DNA of 64,000 nucleotides from Martinezella lusitana (GTDB lineage: Bacteria; Pseudomonadota; Alphaproteobacteria; Rhizobiales; Rhizobiaceae): assembly GCF_010668395.1 (NCBI RefSeq), contig NZ_WUEY01000006.1:310001-374000 (forward strand), read 5' to 3'. The notes below the pieces were generated by a model that saw nothing but the letters and a program-made list of their open reading frames with translations, made no database searches and was not told the DNA's origin. The translations under genes were made by a program, and so were the position numbers. Shown piece after piece: positions 8,047-17,494 of the stretch. Numbering within the stretch: position 1 is the stretch's first letter; the number at the start of each line of letters is the position of its first letter.

Positions 8047-8252
8047 CGTGTAGCCGGCCTTGGCAGGGGTGTAGCCAATGACGCCGGTATTGCAGGCCGT
8101 GAACAGGGGCAAGAGTCGCCTCCCTGTTCGTTTGCAAAATTGCATCAAAAAGGTGCAAACCGAAAGCAACCAGAAGGAATTCGACAACCCAAGAGTAAGA
8201 CTTTTTTTGGTATTATTCCTTTACGGGTTGCTTTTGCGGTATCCTGGTAACG

Positions 8253-8747
8253 CTAATTGGGCTTACCCTTCTTCCACGTAACCTGCTGACCGAACAGAGG
8301 TATCGTCGAAATAGCCATCTTGGCCGAACCGTTCACCAGCTGACGCGAATGGATGAGATAGACCAAAGTGTCGTTCTTCTTGTCGTAGATCCGGGTTACC
8401 ACCAGCTTCTTCCAGATCAGCGACAATCCGGCGCGAAACACCTCCTCCCCGCTCTGGGAGAGATTGATGTCGCCGATCTCGATCGGGCCGGTCTGGCGGC
8501 AATCAATGGAATTGTTGGAGGGATCCTCGAACCAGTTGCCCTTGCGCAGCCGGTCGATAACGCTGCGGTCGAAATAGGTCACATGGCAGGTCACGCCCGC
8601 GACCTCCGGATCCGCCACCGCATCGACCAGAATATCATTGCCCGTCCAGTCCACGCCGACCTTGCCGACAACCTCGGCGGAAGCGGTAACGGGCGCCAGG
8701 GCCAGAAAAGACGCGGCAATGGCGGTAAACAACTTGGGTGAACGCAT
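8253..8747 (-). CDS. creA: CreA family periplasmic protein
   Basis: This 164-residue CreA-family protein has a classical signal peptide (about residues 1-24, cleavage after ASA) followed by the conserved domain: VGKVGVDWTGNDI, then VTCHVTYFDRSVIDRL, DPSNNSIDCRQTGPI and VYLIHSRQLVNGSAKMAIS. The function of CreA is unknown although it is widely conserved. ATG 8747 is preceded by GGAGG at 7-base spacing; an in-frame TTG one codon earlier is less likely. The gene stands alone, convergent with cheW, with an AT-rich stretch downstream. Confidence 0.93.
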   Translation of the reverse strand: MRSPKLFTAIAASFLALAPVTASAEVVGKVGVDWTGNDILVDAVADPEVAGVTCHVTYFDRSVIDRLRKGNWFEDPSNNSIDCRQTGPIEIGDINLSQSGEEVFRAGLSLIWKKLVVTRIYDKKNDTLVYLIHSRQLVNGSAKMAISTIPLFGQQVTWKKGKPN

Positions 8748-8940
8748 CAATCATCCTCCAACTACGGCCGCCGGGAGCGAGAGCGGCATCGCTAAGGTAA
8801 GATGACGGACGGGCGATGCAAGATAGGATTGCCATCCCGCCGCGTGCCGCCGCCGACAAACGAACCCTCGCCGGCGGAAAACGGCACGGCGTTGCCCATC
8901 GGCGCGTCGGCGTCTCCGGAAAAATCGCTAGCAGCCTGTG

Positions 8941-9384
8941 CTATTTCTGGCTGATTGCGACCGTTCCGGTTTCCAGCAGCGATTTGAGATTCGACAGGAT
9001 CTTCGGCCAGCCACCGGAAACAGCCTCGATGAACTTGGAATTCTCGACCTCGATCGTGTGAGTGACGGTCAGCTTCACGGCATTGTCCGCCGGCTCCAGT
9101 TCCATCACGCATCGCGACCAGCCTTCGGCCTTCAGCTCCGGACGAAACTCGTTGCGCCATTTGATGGCGAGCCGTCGCGGCGGGTCGAACTCCGCGATCT
9201 CTCCCGTATCGGCAACACGGCCGTCCGGAAAGATCATCCTCCATGATGATCCGACTTTCCACTCGGTATCGTGGGTCATGTCGAACCAATACTGCTTGAT
9301 GAATTCAGGCGCCGTCAGCGCCGACCAGAGTTTCTCCGGCGTGGTACGGATGAAGGTGACGTAGACGAATTTGCTTCCAGCCAT
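8941..9384 (-). CDS. SRPBCC (AHSA1/CalC-like) domain protein
   Basis: This 147-residue protein has the START-like helix-grip fold of the AHSA1 family: VYVTFIRTTPEKLWSALTAPEF at the N-terminus, GEIAEFDPPRRLAIKW in the middle, and the long C-terminal helix GWPKILSNLKSLLETG. It presumably binds a hydrophobic ligand; no enzyme function can be assigned. ATG 9384 follows AAGGAG at 7-base spacing, so the 9 extra codons upstream are untranslated. It lies 36 bases downstream of an ArsR-type regulator in the same orientation. This pairing is common in bacteria and suggests the two are co-regulated. Confidence 0.9.
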   Translation of the reverse strand: MAGSKFVYVTFIRTTPEKLWSALTAPEFIKQYWFDMTHDTEWKVGSSWRMIFPDGRVADTGEIAEFDPPRRLAIKWRNEFRPELKAEGWSRCVMELEPADNAVKLTVTHTIEVENSKFIEAVSGGWPKILSNLKSLLETGTVAISQK

Positions 9385-9420
9385 GTCATTGCTCCTTGTT
9401 TGCATATTCAAGCTTGCCGG

Positions 9421-9744
9421 CTACTGACCGCCCTCGTCTTCCAGCGCCTTCTTCAAGGCCGAAAGCGCGCTCAGATGCCGGCGCTCGAACTTGTTGATCC
9501 AACGTTCGGCAATGCCGTTGATCGGGACCGCATTGATGAAATGCAGCTTCTCGCGCCCCTGCTTCTCGGCCGACACCAGATTGGCCTCTTCCAGAATGGC
9601 GAGATGCTTGGCCACCGCCTGCCGGGTCATTTCCAGATCTTCGCAGAGCGCACTCAAGGTCTGCCCGTTGCGCTCGTAGAGCCTGTCGAGCAACTGTCGT
9701 CGGCTGGCATCCGCCAACGCCTTGAAGACTGCATCATCATTCAC
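9421..9744 (-). CDS. ArsR family winged-helix repressor
   Basis: This 107-residue regulator has the ArsR fold: AVFKALADASRRQLLDRL near the start, helix-turn-helix segment LSALCEDLEMTRQAVAKHLAIL around residues 31-52, and the beta-wing LVSAEKQGREKLHFI. No metal-binding CxC motif is present, so it is not a metal sensor of the ArsR/SmtB type. GTG 9744 is chosen because the long open frame upstream has no sensible N-terminus and because the promoter (9778-9807) lies just above it. No clear ribosome site precedes the GTG, so the exact start is uncertain. Two dyads flank its promoter start region, suggesting autorepression together with the SRPBCC gene. Confidence 0.88.
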   Translation of the reverse strand: MNDDAVFKALADASRRQLLDRLYERNGQTLSALCEDLEMTRQAVAKHLAILEEANLVSAEKQGREKLHFINAVPINGIAERWINKFERRHLSALSALKKALEDEGGQ

Positions 9745-9752
9745 AGATACGA

Positions 9753-9764
9753 AACCATTTGGTT
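9753..9764. promoter_or_regulatory. ArsR operator candidate O1 (downstream copy)
   Basis: AACCATTTGGTT is a 12-bp dyad with arms AACCA/TGGTT. It overlaps the expected transcription start of the ArsR gene and lies 34 bases from an identical-arm dyad at 9787. Confidence 0.7.
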
Positions 9765-9777
9765 GCCTATTATCCTC

Positions 9778-9807
9778 CTTATAAGCAACCAAATGGTTGC
9801 CTGTCAA
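9778..9807 (-). promoter_or_regulatory. Consensus promoter of the ArsR-SRPBCC operon
   Basis: On the minus strand TTGACA (9802-9807) is a perfect -35 and TATAAG (9778-9783) a near-perfect -10 at 18-base spacing. The spacer contains the second operator dyad. Confidence 0.75.
9787..9798. promoter_or_regulatory. ArsR operator candidate O2 (between -35 and -10)
   Basis: AACCAAATGGTT, with the same arms AACCA/TGGTT as the dyad at 9753, sits inside the promoter spacer. A bound repressor here would block RNA polymerase directly. Confidence 0.7.
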
Positions 9808-10020
9808 GCCATATTGAGAGAGAACGGCAATCTCGCTCCGCTCCGAAAGCACGGTGGCATCGTCAACGGAAACCGACGAAGGCGATTGACAATGCCGACG
9901 CTGCATCGGATCATGCGCGCCATGATGGCAAAGCGTATCGTCACAATGCACCTTCACACCATCTCTCCCTTTGCGGGGCGAGTGGACGGCGTGTTGCATT
10001 GAGCTGACCGCGATCCATCT

Positions 10021-10046
10021 CAACCCTGCCGAGGCGAGCAGGGTTG
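10021..10046. other. Hairpin upstream of the acetyltransferase
   Basis: CAACCCTGC (10021-10029) and GCAGGGTTG (10038-10046) form a perfect 9-bp stem with an 8-base loop, ending 28 bases before the ribosome site of the GNAT gene. There is no T tract; it may be a leader structure. Confidence 0.4.
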
Positions 10047-10085
10047 AAGGCTCCTTGCTCTCCTCATCACTATCAAGGAGAGCCC

Positions 10086-10622
10086 ATGTCCTTCGAAGAG
10101 CAAGACCCCGTTAAACGACGATCAGGCACGATCGGTCCAATCGAGATTCGCGCAACGCGCCCGTCCGATGCCGAGGCAATCGCCGCGATCGCCAACCTCC
10201 CCGGCTTCCGCGCCGGCACCTTGCGCCTGCCCTTCCAAAGCGTCGAGGAAACGCGGCAATGGCTGGAGAAGCCGGCGCCCAACTCGATCGGCCTTGTCGC
10301 CGAGGTAGACGGACAGGTCGTCGGCAATGCCGGCCTGAACCGGCTCGCCGGCCGACGGATCCACATCGGCCAGATCGGCATGGGCGTACACGACGATTTC
10401 ACGGGTTGCGGCATCGGCTCCGCGCTTCTTGCGGCGCTCGTCGACAGCGCCGACAACTGGCTGGCGATCAAGCGCCTGGAACTGACCGTCTATGTCGACA
10501 ATGCGCCCGCGGTCCGGCTCTACGAGAAATTCGGATTCGAAACCGAAGGCCGGCTGCGCGCCTTTGCATTCCGTAACGGCGAATATGTCGATGCGTTCAC
10601 CATGGCGCGCCTGATAGTCTGA
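10086..10622 (+). CDS. GNAT family N-acetyltransferase
   Basis: This 178-residue GNAT acetyltransferase uses acetyl-CoA. The first motif begins at IEIRATRPSDAEAIAAI, the acetyl-CoA loop is GVHDDFTGCGIGSALLAALVD (partly quoted; pattern Q/R-x-x-G-x-G/A is here TGCGIGSAL), and the C-terminal motif is NAPAVRLYEKFGFETEGRLR. It resembles YhhY/RimL-like enzymes, but the substrate cannot be told. ATG 10086 has AAGGAG five bases upstream; the longer frame from 10044 lacks one. It is convergent with ligA. Confidence 0.9.
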   Translation: MSFEEQDPVKRRSGTIGPIEIRATRPSDAEAIAAIANLPGFRAGTLRLPFQSVEETRQWLEKPAPNSIGLVAEVDGQVVGNAGLNRLAGRRIHIGQIGMGVHDDFTGCGIGSALLAALVDSADNWLAIKRLELTVYVDNAPAVRLYEKFGFETEGRLRAFAFRNGEYVDAFTMARLIV

Positions 10623-10631
10623 CAACGATAC

Positions 10632-10658
10632 TGGCGGCGGGTTGTGAGCCCGTCGCCA
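10632..10658. terminator. Hairpin between acetyltransferase and ligA
   Basis: TGGCGGCGGG (10632-10641) pairs with CCCGTCGCCA (10649-10658), with one G-U pair. No T tract follows, so its terminator role is tentative. Confidence 0.4.
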
Positions 10659-10665
10659 TCCATCA

Positions 10666-12882
<2,217 letters not shown>

Positions 12883-13005
12883 AGCCAAGAGGTCGTAAAT
12901 ACAAAGGGAAAAACTCGGAGTCGCGGGGCGTATGTGAACGATTACGACGAAGCGGAAACGGGAAAATCGATCTTTATCTGGAGATTCCCATTCCGTGATG
13001 ATCAA

Positions 13006-13236
13006 TCATCGGACGAGACGAAAGAAAAGCTGCGCAAATAGAAGCACCCAACTAATAGCTGCGAAGCACGCGAGCACGAATAATACTATCATCCAAAGGA
13101 TCCCGTAGGCCATTACACAGGAGGAATCGCCTGCAGTACAAAGGTCTCCGTAGATAAAGCAGGCATAAAGCCCATAAATCGCGGCGGGAAATAAGATGCT
13201 CAGAACGGTAAGGGTTGAAATTTTTTCGGGCAACAA
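13006..13236 (-). CDS. Small hydrophobic protein, 76 residues, unknown
   Basis: The frame encodes two strongly hydrophobic stretches, about residues 9-29 (STLTVLSILFPAAIYGLYA) and 43-74 (the MIVLFVLACFAAISWVLL region), separated by a short acidic loop with two cysteines, CTAGDSSC. This predicts a two-span inner membrane protein. It starts at TTG 13236, with AGGGG seven bases upstream; there is no better start. The surrounding DNA, about 12,885-13,364, is clearly more AT-rich than its neighbours, suggesting a different origin. I recognise no family. The hydrophobic pattern argues for a real gene, but the start codon and composition leave doubt. Confidence 0.5.
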   Translation of the reverse strand: MLPEKISTLTVLSILFPAAIYGLYACFIYGDLCTAGDSSCVMAYGILWMIVLFVLACFAAISWVLLFAQLFFRLVR

Positions 13237-13364
13237 AGCTAACCCCTAATAGAAGAGTTTTACAGCGCGACTCTGTAAAGTCGGCACGGCATTTTGTCAC
13301 TTATAACGCCGTTAAGACAAAGCACTGCATTGCCTTTCTACATAAGATCAGCATCATTCAACGA

Positions 13365-15038
13365 TCAGCCGTTGCCGGCCAGCAAGCGCTTGGCGGCAGC
13401 CCTTGCCTCTTCCGTCACCGAAGCGCCTGCGAGCATACGGGCGATTTCCTCGGTGCGGTCCTTCGGCTCCATGGTTGCAACGCGCGTGGAGATCTTCTCC
13501 GAGCCGTCCGCAACGGGTCCTTTGGAAATCAGCAGATGCGTGGCGGCGCGTGCGGCGACCTGCGGCGCATGCGTGACGGAAAGCACCTGCACGCGGTCGG
13601 AGAGGCGCTTCAGCCGCTGGCCGATCGCATCCGCGACCGCACCGCCGACCCCGGTATCGATTTCGTCGAAGACCAGGGTCGGTGCCGAGCCGCGGTCGGC
13701 AAGCGCCACCTTCAGCGCCAGCAGGAAACGCGATAGTTCGCCCCCGGACGCGACCTTGGTGATCGGGCCCGGACGGGTGCCAGGGTTGGTCTGCACATGG
13801 AATTCGACCACGTCGATGCCGTCCGCGGTCCCCGCTTCGGGATCGCTGGTGATCTCCACCATGAAACGCGCCCGCTCAAGCTTCAGCGCCGGCAATTCCG
13901 CCATGACGGCCCCGGCAAGCGCCTCACCGGCACGGTGGCGTTTTTCCGAAAGGCCGCGCGCTGCAACATCATAGTCCGCCTTGGCGGCAGCGAGCTCGGC
14001 GTCGAGCCGTGCCAGCCTCTCTTCGCCCGCATCGACATCGGCAAGATCCGAAACCATGCGCTCGGCCAACGCCGGCAGTTCGATGACCGGCACCGAATAT
14101 TTCCGCGAGGCAGCCCGCAGCGCAAACAGGCGCTCCTCGACCTTTTCCAGCTCGCGCGGATCATACTCCGTCTTGCGCAACGCCGCCTCGACTTCCATCT
14201 GTGCGTTGGAAAGCTGGTCGAGAGCGGCATCGAGCAGCGCCACGGTATCCTCAAGCAGCCCGGGCGCTTCATGGCTCTTGCGCTCTAGCCGGCGCACCAG
14301 CGATGCTATGTGCGGTACGGGTGATGCATTGCCATTGAGGAACTCCGAAGCCTCGGCGATGTCGCCGGCAATGCGCTCGGCCTTCATCATCCGCGAGCGT
14401 TTTTCGGCCAGCTCGTCCTCTTCGCCATCCTGCGGCGAGAGCTTCTCCAGCTCCTCGACGGAAGCGCGCAGATAGTCCGCTTCGCGTGCGGCCTTCTCCA
14501 CCTGTTCCCGGTGCTTCTTCAAGGTACGGTCGGTATCGCGCCAGATCTTGTGAAGCCTGCCGACCTCCTGCGCCTCGTCGGCAAGGCCGGCGAAGGCATC
14601 GAGCAATGTACGATGTGCATCGGTATCGACGAGCGCGCGGTCGTCATGCTGGCCGTGAATTTCGACGAGAAGCTGCCCGATCTGGCGCATGAGCTGGACG
14701 CTGAGCGCCTGGTCGTTGACGAAAGCCTTGGTACGGCCGTCAGCGGACTGGACGCGGCGAAAGATCAGGTCGCCGTCATCGTCGATGCCGTTTTCACGCA
14801 GGAGTTTGCGGGCCGGATGTTGCGTGCCGACATCGAAAACCGCGGTCACCTGGCCCCGGTCTTCGCCATGACGCACCAAACCGCCATCGCCGCGCCCGCC
14901 AAGGGCCAGCGACAGACTGTCAAGCAGGATGGATTTGCCTGCACCGGTCTCGCCGGTCAGCACCGAGAGCCCGGACTCGAAGGCAAGATCCAGCCGCTCG
15001 ATCAGAACGATATCGCGGATCGAAAGCTGGATCAGCAT
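13365..15038 (-). CDS. recN: DNA repair ATPase RecN
   Basis: RecN is an SMC-like ATPase that acts early in double-strand break repair. The 557-residue protein has the N-terminal Walker A motif GETGAGKSILLDSLSLALGG near residues 30-49, a long coiled-coil middle rich in Glu/Arg/Leu (about 150-370), the ABC signature ASGGELSRFLLALKVAL, and Walker B TLVFDEIDTGVGG near 465-477. ATG 15038 lies 12 bases after the bamD stop, so recN is co-transcribed with bamD. No LexA-type GTTC-N7-GTTC box was noticed directly upstream, in line with expression from the bamD side. Confidence 0.97.
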   Translation of the reverse strand: MLIQLSIRDIVLIERLDLAFESGLSVLTGETGAGKSILLDSLSLALGGRGDGGLVRHGEDRGQVTAVFDVGTQHPARKLLRENGIDDDGDLIFRRVQSADGRTKAFVNDQALSVQLMRQIGQLLVEIHGQHDDRALVDTDAHRTLLDAFAGLADEAQEVGRLHKIWRDTDRTLKKHREQVEKAAREADYLRASVEELEKLSPQDGEEDELAEKRSRMMKAERIAGDIAEASEFLNGNASPVPHIASLVRRLERKSHEAPGLLEDTVALLDAALDQLSNAQMEVEAALRKTEYDPRELEKVEERLFALRAASRKYSVPVIELPALAERMVSDLADVDAGEERLARLDAELAAAKADYDVAARGLSEKRHRAGEALAGAVMAELPALKLERARFMVEITSDPEAGTADGIDVVEFHVQTNPGTRPGPITKVASGGELSRFLLALKVALADRGSAPTLVFDEIDTGVGGAVADAIGQRLKRLSDRVQVLSVTHAPQVAARAATHLLISKGPVADGSEKISTRVATMEPKDRTEEIARMLAGASVTEEARAAAKRLLAGNG

Positions 15039-15050
15039 CTGCGCTCAATC

Positions 15051-15896
15051 TCACGTCCCGAGAAGAAGTTTCTTGCCCGCTCTGGAAATCCACGAGCCCG
15101 AATTTTCGCTCGGCTCCACGCCACCCTTCTGCAGCAGCTGATAGGAATCCTTATACCAGCGGCTGTCCGGATAATTGTGGCCGAGAACGGCGGCTGCCGT
15201 CTGCGCTTCCTGCACGATGCCCATCGCATAATAGGCTTCGACCAGGCGCGCCAGCGCTTCCTCGATCTGGTTCGTGGTCGGATATTGCTCCACGACGATA
15301 CGGAAACGCGAAATTGCCGCGAGGTAATCCTTGCGTTCCAGATAGTAGCGGCCGATCTGCATTTCCTTGCCGGCGAGCTGGTCGCGCGCAAAGCGGATCT
15401 TTTCCTGCGCGTCGCTGACATATTGCGACTTCGGATAGGTGTTGACGAGCTTGGTCATCGCCTCGATCGTCTGCTGCGCCGCACGCTGGTCCTGCGTCAC
15501 GTCGACGATCTGCTTGGCATAGGACGAGCCGACCAGATACTGGACGTAGTCGGCATCTTCCGAACCGGGATACTGCTTGAGATAGCTGTTGCCCGTCTGC
15601 ACGGCATCGTCATATCGGCCCGTGCGATACTTGACGAACGTGCTCATCACCATCGCCTTGCGCGCCCATTCGGAGAAGGGCTGCTGCTGGTTGATGGCGT
15701 CGAACTTCTTGCCGGCTTCCGTCATGTTGCCTGCCTTGATATTGGCAAGGCCTTGGTTGTAGAGCATTTCCGGCGGATCTGTATCGACACCGAGCTTGGT
15801 GATGTCGATATCCTTCTTCGTATTGCAACCTGTCACCACCGCACCGGTGCCTGCCAGAAGGAGCGATACGAGCAAAGCCCGTGCTGTGATATTCAT
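15051..15896 (-). CDS. bamD: Outer membrane assembly lipoprotein BamD
   Basis: BamD is the essential lipoprotein of the BAM complex that inserts beta-barrel proteins in the outer membrane. The 281-residue protein has a lipoprotein signal ending in VVTGC, and then TPR repeats: PPEMLYNQGLANIKAGN, PFSEWARKAMVMSTFVKY, QYPGSEDADYVQYLVGSSYA, and further helices to the C-terminus. ATG 15896 (MNITARALL) places the signal peptide properly; the frame extends 24 bases further upstream without need. It precedes recN by 12 bases. The 300-base gap from lpxC contains a terminator and probably the bamD promoter. Confidence 0.94.
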   Translation of the reverse strand: MNITARALLVSLLLAGTGAVVTGCNTKKDIDITKLGVDTDPPEMLYNQGLANIKAGNMTEAGKKFDAINQQQPFSEWARKAMVMSTFVKYRTGRYDDAVQTGNSYLKQYPGSEDADYVQYLVGSSYAKQIVDVTQDQRAAQQTIEAMTKLVNTYPKSQYVSDAQEKIRFARDQLAGKEMQIGRYYLERKDYLAAISRFRIVVEQYPTTNQIEEALARLVEAYYAMGIVQEAQTAAAVLGHNYPDSRWYKDSYQLLQKGGVEPSENSGSWISRAGKKLLLGT

Positions 15897-16208
15897 GCGT
15901 TCAGACCTTGCATAACCCATCGAATGACTGTCCCACTAACCGTCGTTGCGGAGGCGGCGTTCTCTCGCTGGCGTTTCTAGCCGCAAAAACACCATCAGGG
16001 CAACGCATTGATGATGCATTAACGCATTTTTGTGGCAAAGGCCGCATATAGGCAGCCTTTAATCACTGTTTTGACAGGGAATTCCCATTGAGGTCCGCGC
16101 TGTCTCGCCATCGAGCAAGGATCGAAGGCAAACCATGCGAGTCGCCCGTCAAAAAAAGAGCCGCTCCTCATCGGAGCGGCAGCTTTCTTTCATTCCAGTC
16201 CTGAACGA
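15897..16208. other. Intergenic region between bamD and lpxC, 312 bases
   Basis: No gene is seen. It contains the lpxC terminator (16151-16180) and a direct repeat of the octamer AACGCATT at 16002-16009 and 16021-16028, in an AT-rich patch likely to hold the bamD promoter. Confidence 0.5.
16151..16180 (-). terminator. Terminator of lpxC
   Basis: GCCGCTCC (16160-16167) pairs with GGAGCGGC (16173-16180); on the minus strand the hairpin is followed by a run of seven T residues (A run 16151-16157 on the plus strand). Confidence 0.88.
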
Positions 16209-17165
16209 TCACGCCGACCAGGGAGCAAATTCCGGAGCGTTGATCGCAACGAATTCGCGGCTGTGGGCGCGCTGACGCGGCGCCGAAGTTTCGACGACGT
16301 CGTAGGCCGTAGGATCGCTGAGCAAGGCCTTCAGAGCGTTGGCGTTCATGCGATGGCCACCGCGATAGGAACGGTAGCAGCCGATGAACTGCGCGCCGGC
16401 AAGCGCCAGGTCGCCGACGGCATCAAGCGTCTTGTGGCGGACGAACTCGTCCTTGGCATAGCGCAGGCCTTCGACGTTGATGACCGTGTTGTCGTCGGAG
16501 ATGACGACGGAGTTTTCCAGCGACGAGCCCAGCGCATGGCCCGAAGCCCAGAGGCGCTCAACATCGCGCATGAAGCCGAAGGTGCGGGCGCGCGAAAGTT
16601 CGCTCTTGAACGTCTCGGCGGTCAGGTCGCCTTCCCACTTCTGGCGGCCGATCAGCGGGCATTCGAAATCGATCTCGACTTCGAAGCGCGTGCCATCATA
16701 AGGACGGAACTCGCACCAGGAACCACCAGCTTCGATACGCACCGGCTTGGTAACGCGGATATAGCGGCGCTTGGCGCCAAGCGGCACGACGCCGACCTGC
16801 TCGATCGCTTCGATGAAAGGATAGGAACTGCCGTCCATGATCGGCATTTCCGCGCCGCTCACTTCGACGACGACATTGTCGAGGCCGATCGCGTAGATCG
16901 CTGCCATGACGTGCTCGACCGTCGCGACGGAGCGCGCCGGCGAGAAGCCGAGAACCGTGCAGAGATCCGTATTGCCGACCTGGGAGGAAACGGCGCGAAA
17001 CTCGCTTACATCACCATTATCGTGCAGACGCTGGAAAACAACGCCGGTGCCGGCTTCGGCGGGATAAAAGGTGATCGACACATTGGCGCCGGAATGAACG
17101 CCGATACCCGAAAGTGTCACAGGGTTTGCAATGGTGGTCTGAAAACCAAGCAATCCGATTGCCAT
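16209..17165 (-). CDS. lpxC: UDP-3-O-acyl-N-acetylglucosamine deacetylase
   Basis: LpxC catalyses the first committed step of lipid A synthesis, a zinc-dependent deacetylation in the cytoplasm. The 318-residue protein shows the family motifs in order: LSGIGVHSGANV near residue 20, the zinc His in VATVEHVMAAIYAIGLDN near 80, AEMPIMDGSSYPFIEAI near 110, the second zinc site FVRHKTLDAVGDLALAG (His and Asp), and the catalytic His in YRGGHRMNA near 270. The C-terminus is a little longer than in E. coli. It lies between ftsZ and bamD, with its own upstream region and terminator. Confidence 0.97.
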   Translation of the reverse strand: MAIGLLGFQTTIANPVTLSGIGVHSGANVSITFYPAEAGTGVVFQRLHDNGDVSEFRAVSSQVGNTDLCTVLGFSPARSVATVEHVMAAIYAIGLDNVVVEVSGAEMPIMDGSSYPFIEAIEQVGVVPLGAKRRYIRVTKPVRIEAGGSWCEFRPYDGTRFEVEIDFECPLIGRQKWEGDLTAETFKSELSRARTFGFMRDVERLWASGHALGSSLENSVVISDDNTVINVEGLRYAKDEFVRHKTLDAVGDLALAGAQFIGCYRSYRGGHRMNANALKALLSDPTAYDVVETSAPRQRAHSREFVAINAPEFAPWSA

Positions 17166-17265
17166 GTAATTCTGCCTTCGTCTATCTGATCCAGGCCGGG
17201 CGGTCTCTTCGGACGCTTACCCTTATCGCCGGTTCAGTCTGTTAACTATGCTGCGCACGTCACAT

Positions 17266-17283
17266 ACATTCATTGTTGAATGT
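17266..17283. promoter_or_regulatory. 18-bp dyad upstream of lpxC
   Basis: ACATTCA and TGAATGT flank TTGT, about 100 bases upstream of the lpxC start. It could be an operator; no regulator is identified. Confidence 0.35.
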
Positions 17284-17420
17284 GATTCCGCAGGCTTGCT
17301 TGGTAACTACATACGCGCCGAGGCATCGCATTCCAAATCACTGTTTCTTTCGTTTTGTTACGAAAGCAGCAGGTTGAATTCGTTGGATAATTTCAGATAC
17401 GACATCAGGTCTAAAATAAG

Positions 17421-17450
17421 GAAATCCGGGGTCTTTCGGCCCCGGATTTC
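17421..17450 (-). terminator. Terminator of ftsZ
   Basis: GAAATCCGGGG (17421-17431) and CCCCGGATTTC (17440-17450) form a perfect 11-bp stem 45 bases past the ftsZ stop. The minus-strand sequence after it is T-rich but interrupted. Confidence 0.7.
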
Positions 17451-17494
17451 ATCAGGATGGTTAGCAACCTATTAAAAGGTCGCCCTATCTCGGG

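Larger units (their letters stand above)
9745..10085. other. Divergent control region between the ArsR gene and the acetyltransferase gene, 341 bases
   Basis: This region holds the ArsR operators and promoter (9753-9807) and a hairpin (10021-10046) before the acetyltransferase. The remainder, 9808-10020, shows no supported gene although the minus-strand frame stays open. Confidence 0.6.
17166..17494. other. Intergenic region between lpxC and ftsZ, 329 bases
   Basis: This AT-rich region holds the ftsZ terminator hairpin (17421-17450) and a dyad (17266-17283), and presumably the lpxC promoter. A short plus-strand frame at 17248-17475 lacks any recognisable ribosome site or family and is not called. 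Confidence 0.5.

Noticed and set aside
7759..8187. Minus-strand frame with a GGGAGG site and protein-like stretch at about 8040-8110
   Set aside because: It overlaps the cheW terminator and then runs antisense through cheW, so coding constraint is unlikely.
9745..10023. N-terminal extension of the ArsR gene by 93 codons
   Set aside because: It would cover the consensus promoter and both operators, and the added residues have no ArsR character.
17248..17475. 75-codon plus-strand frame between lpxC and ftsZ
   Set aside because: It spans the ftsZ terminator hairpin, has no ribosome site and no recognisable product.
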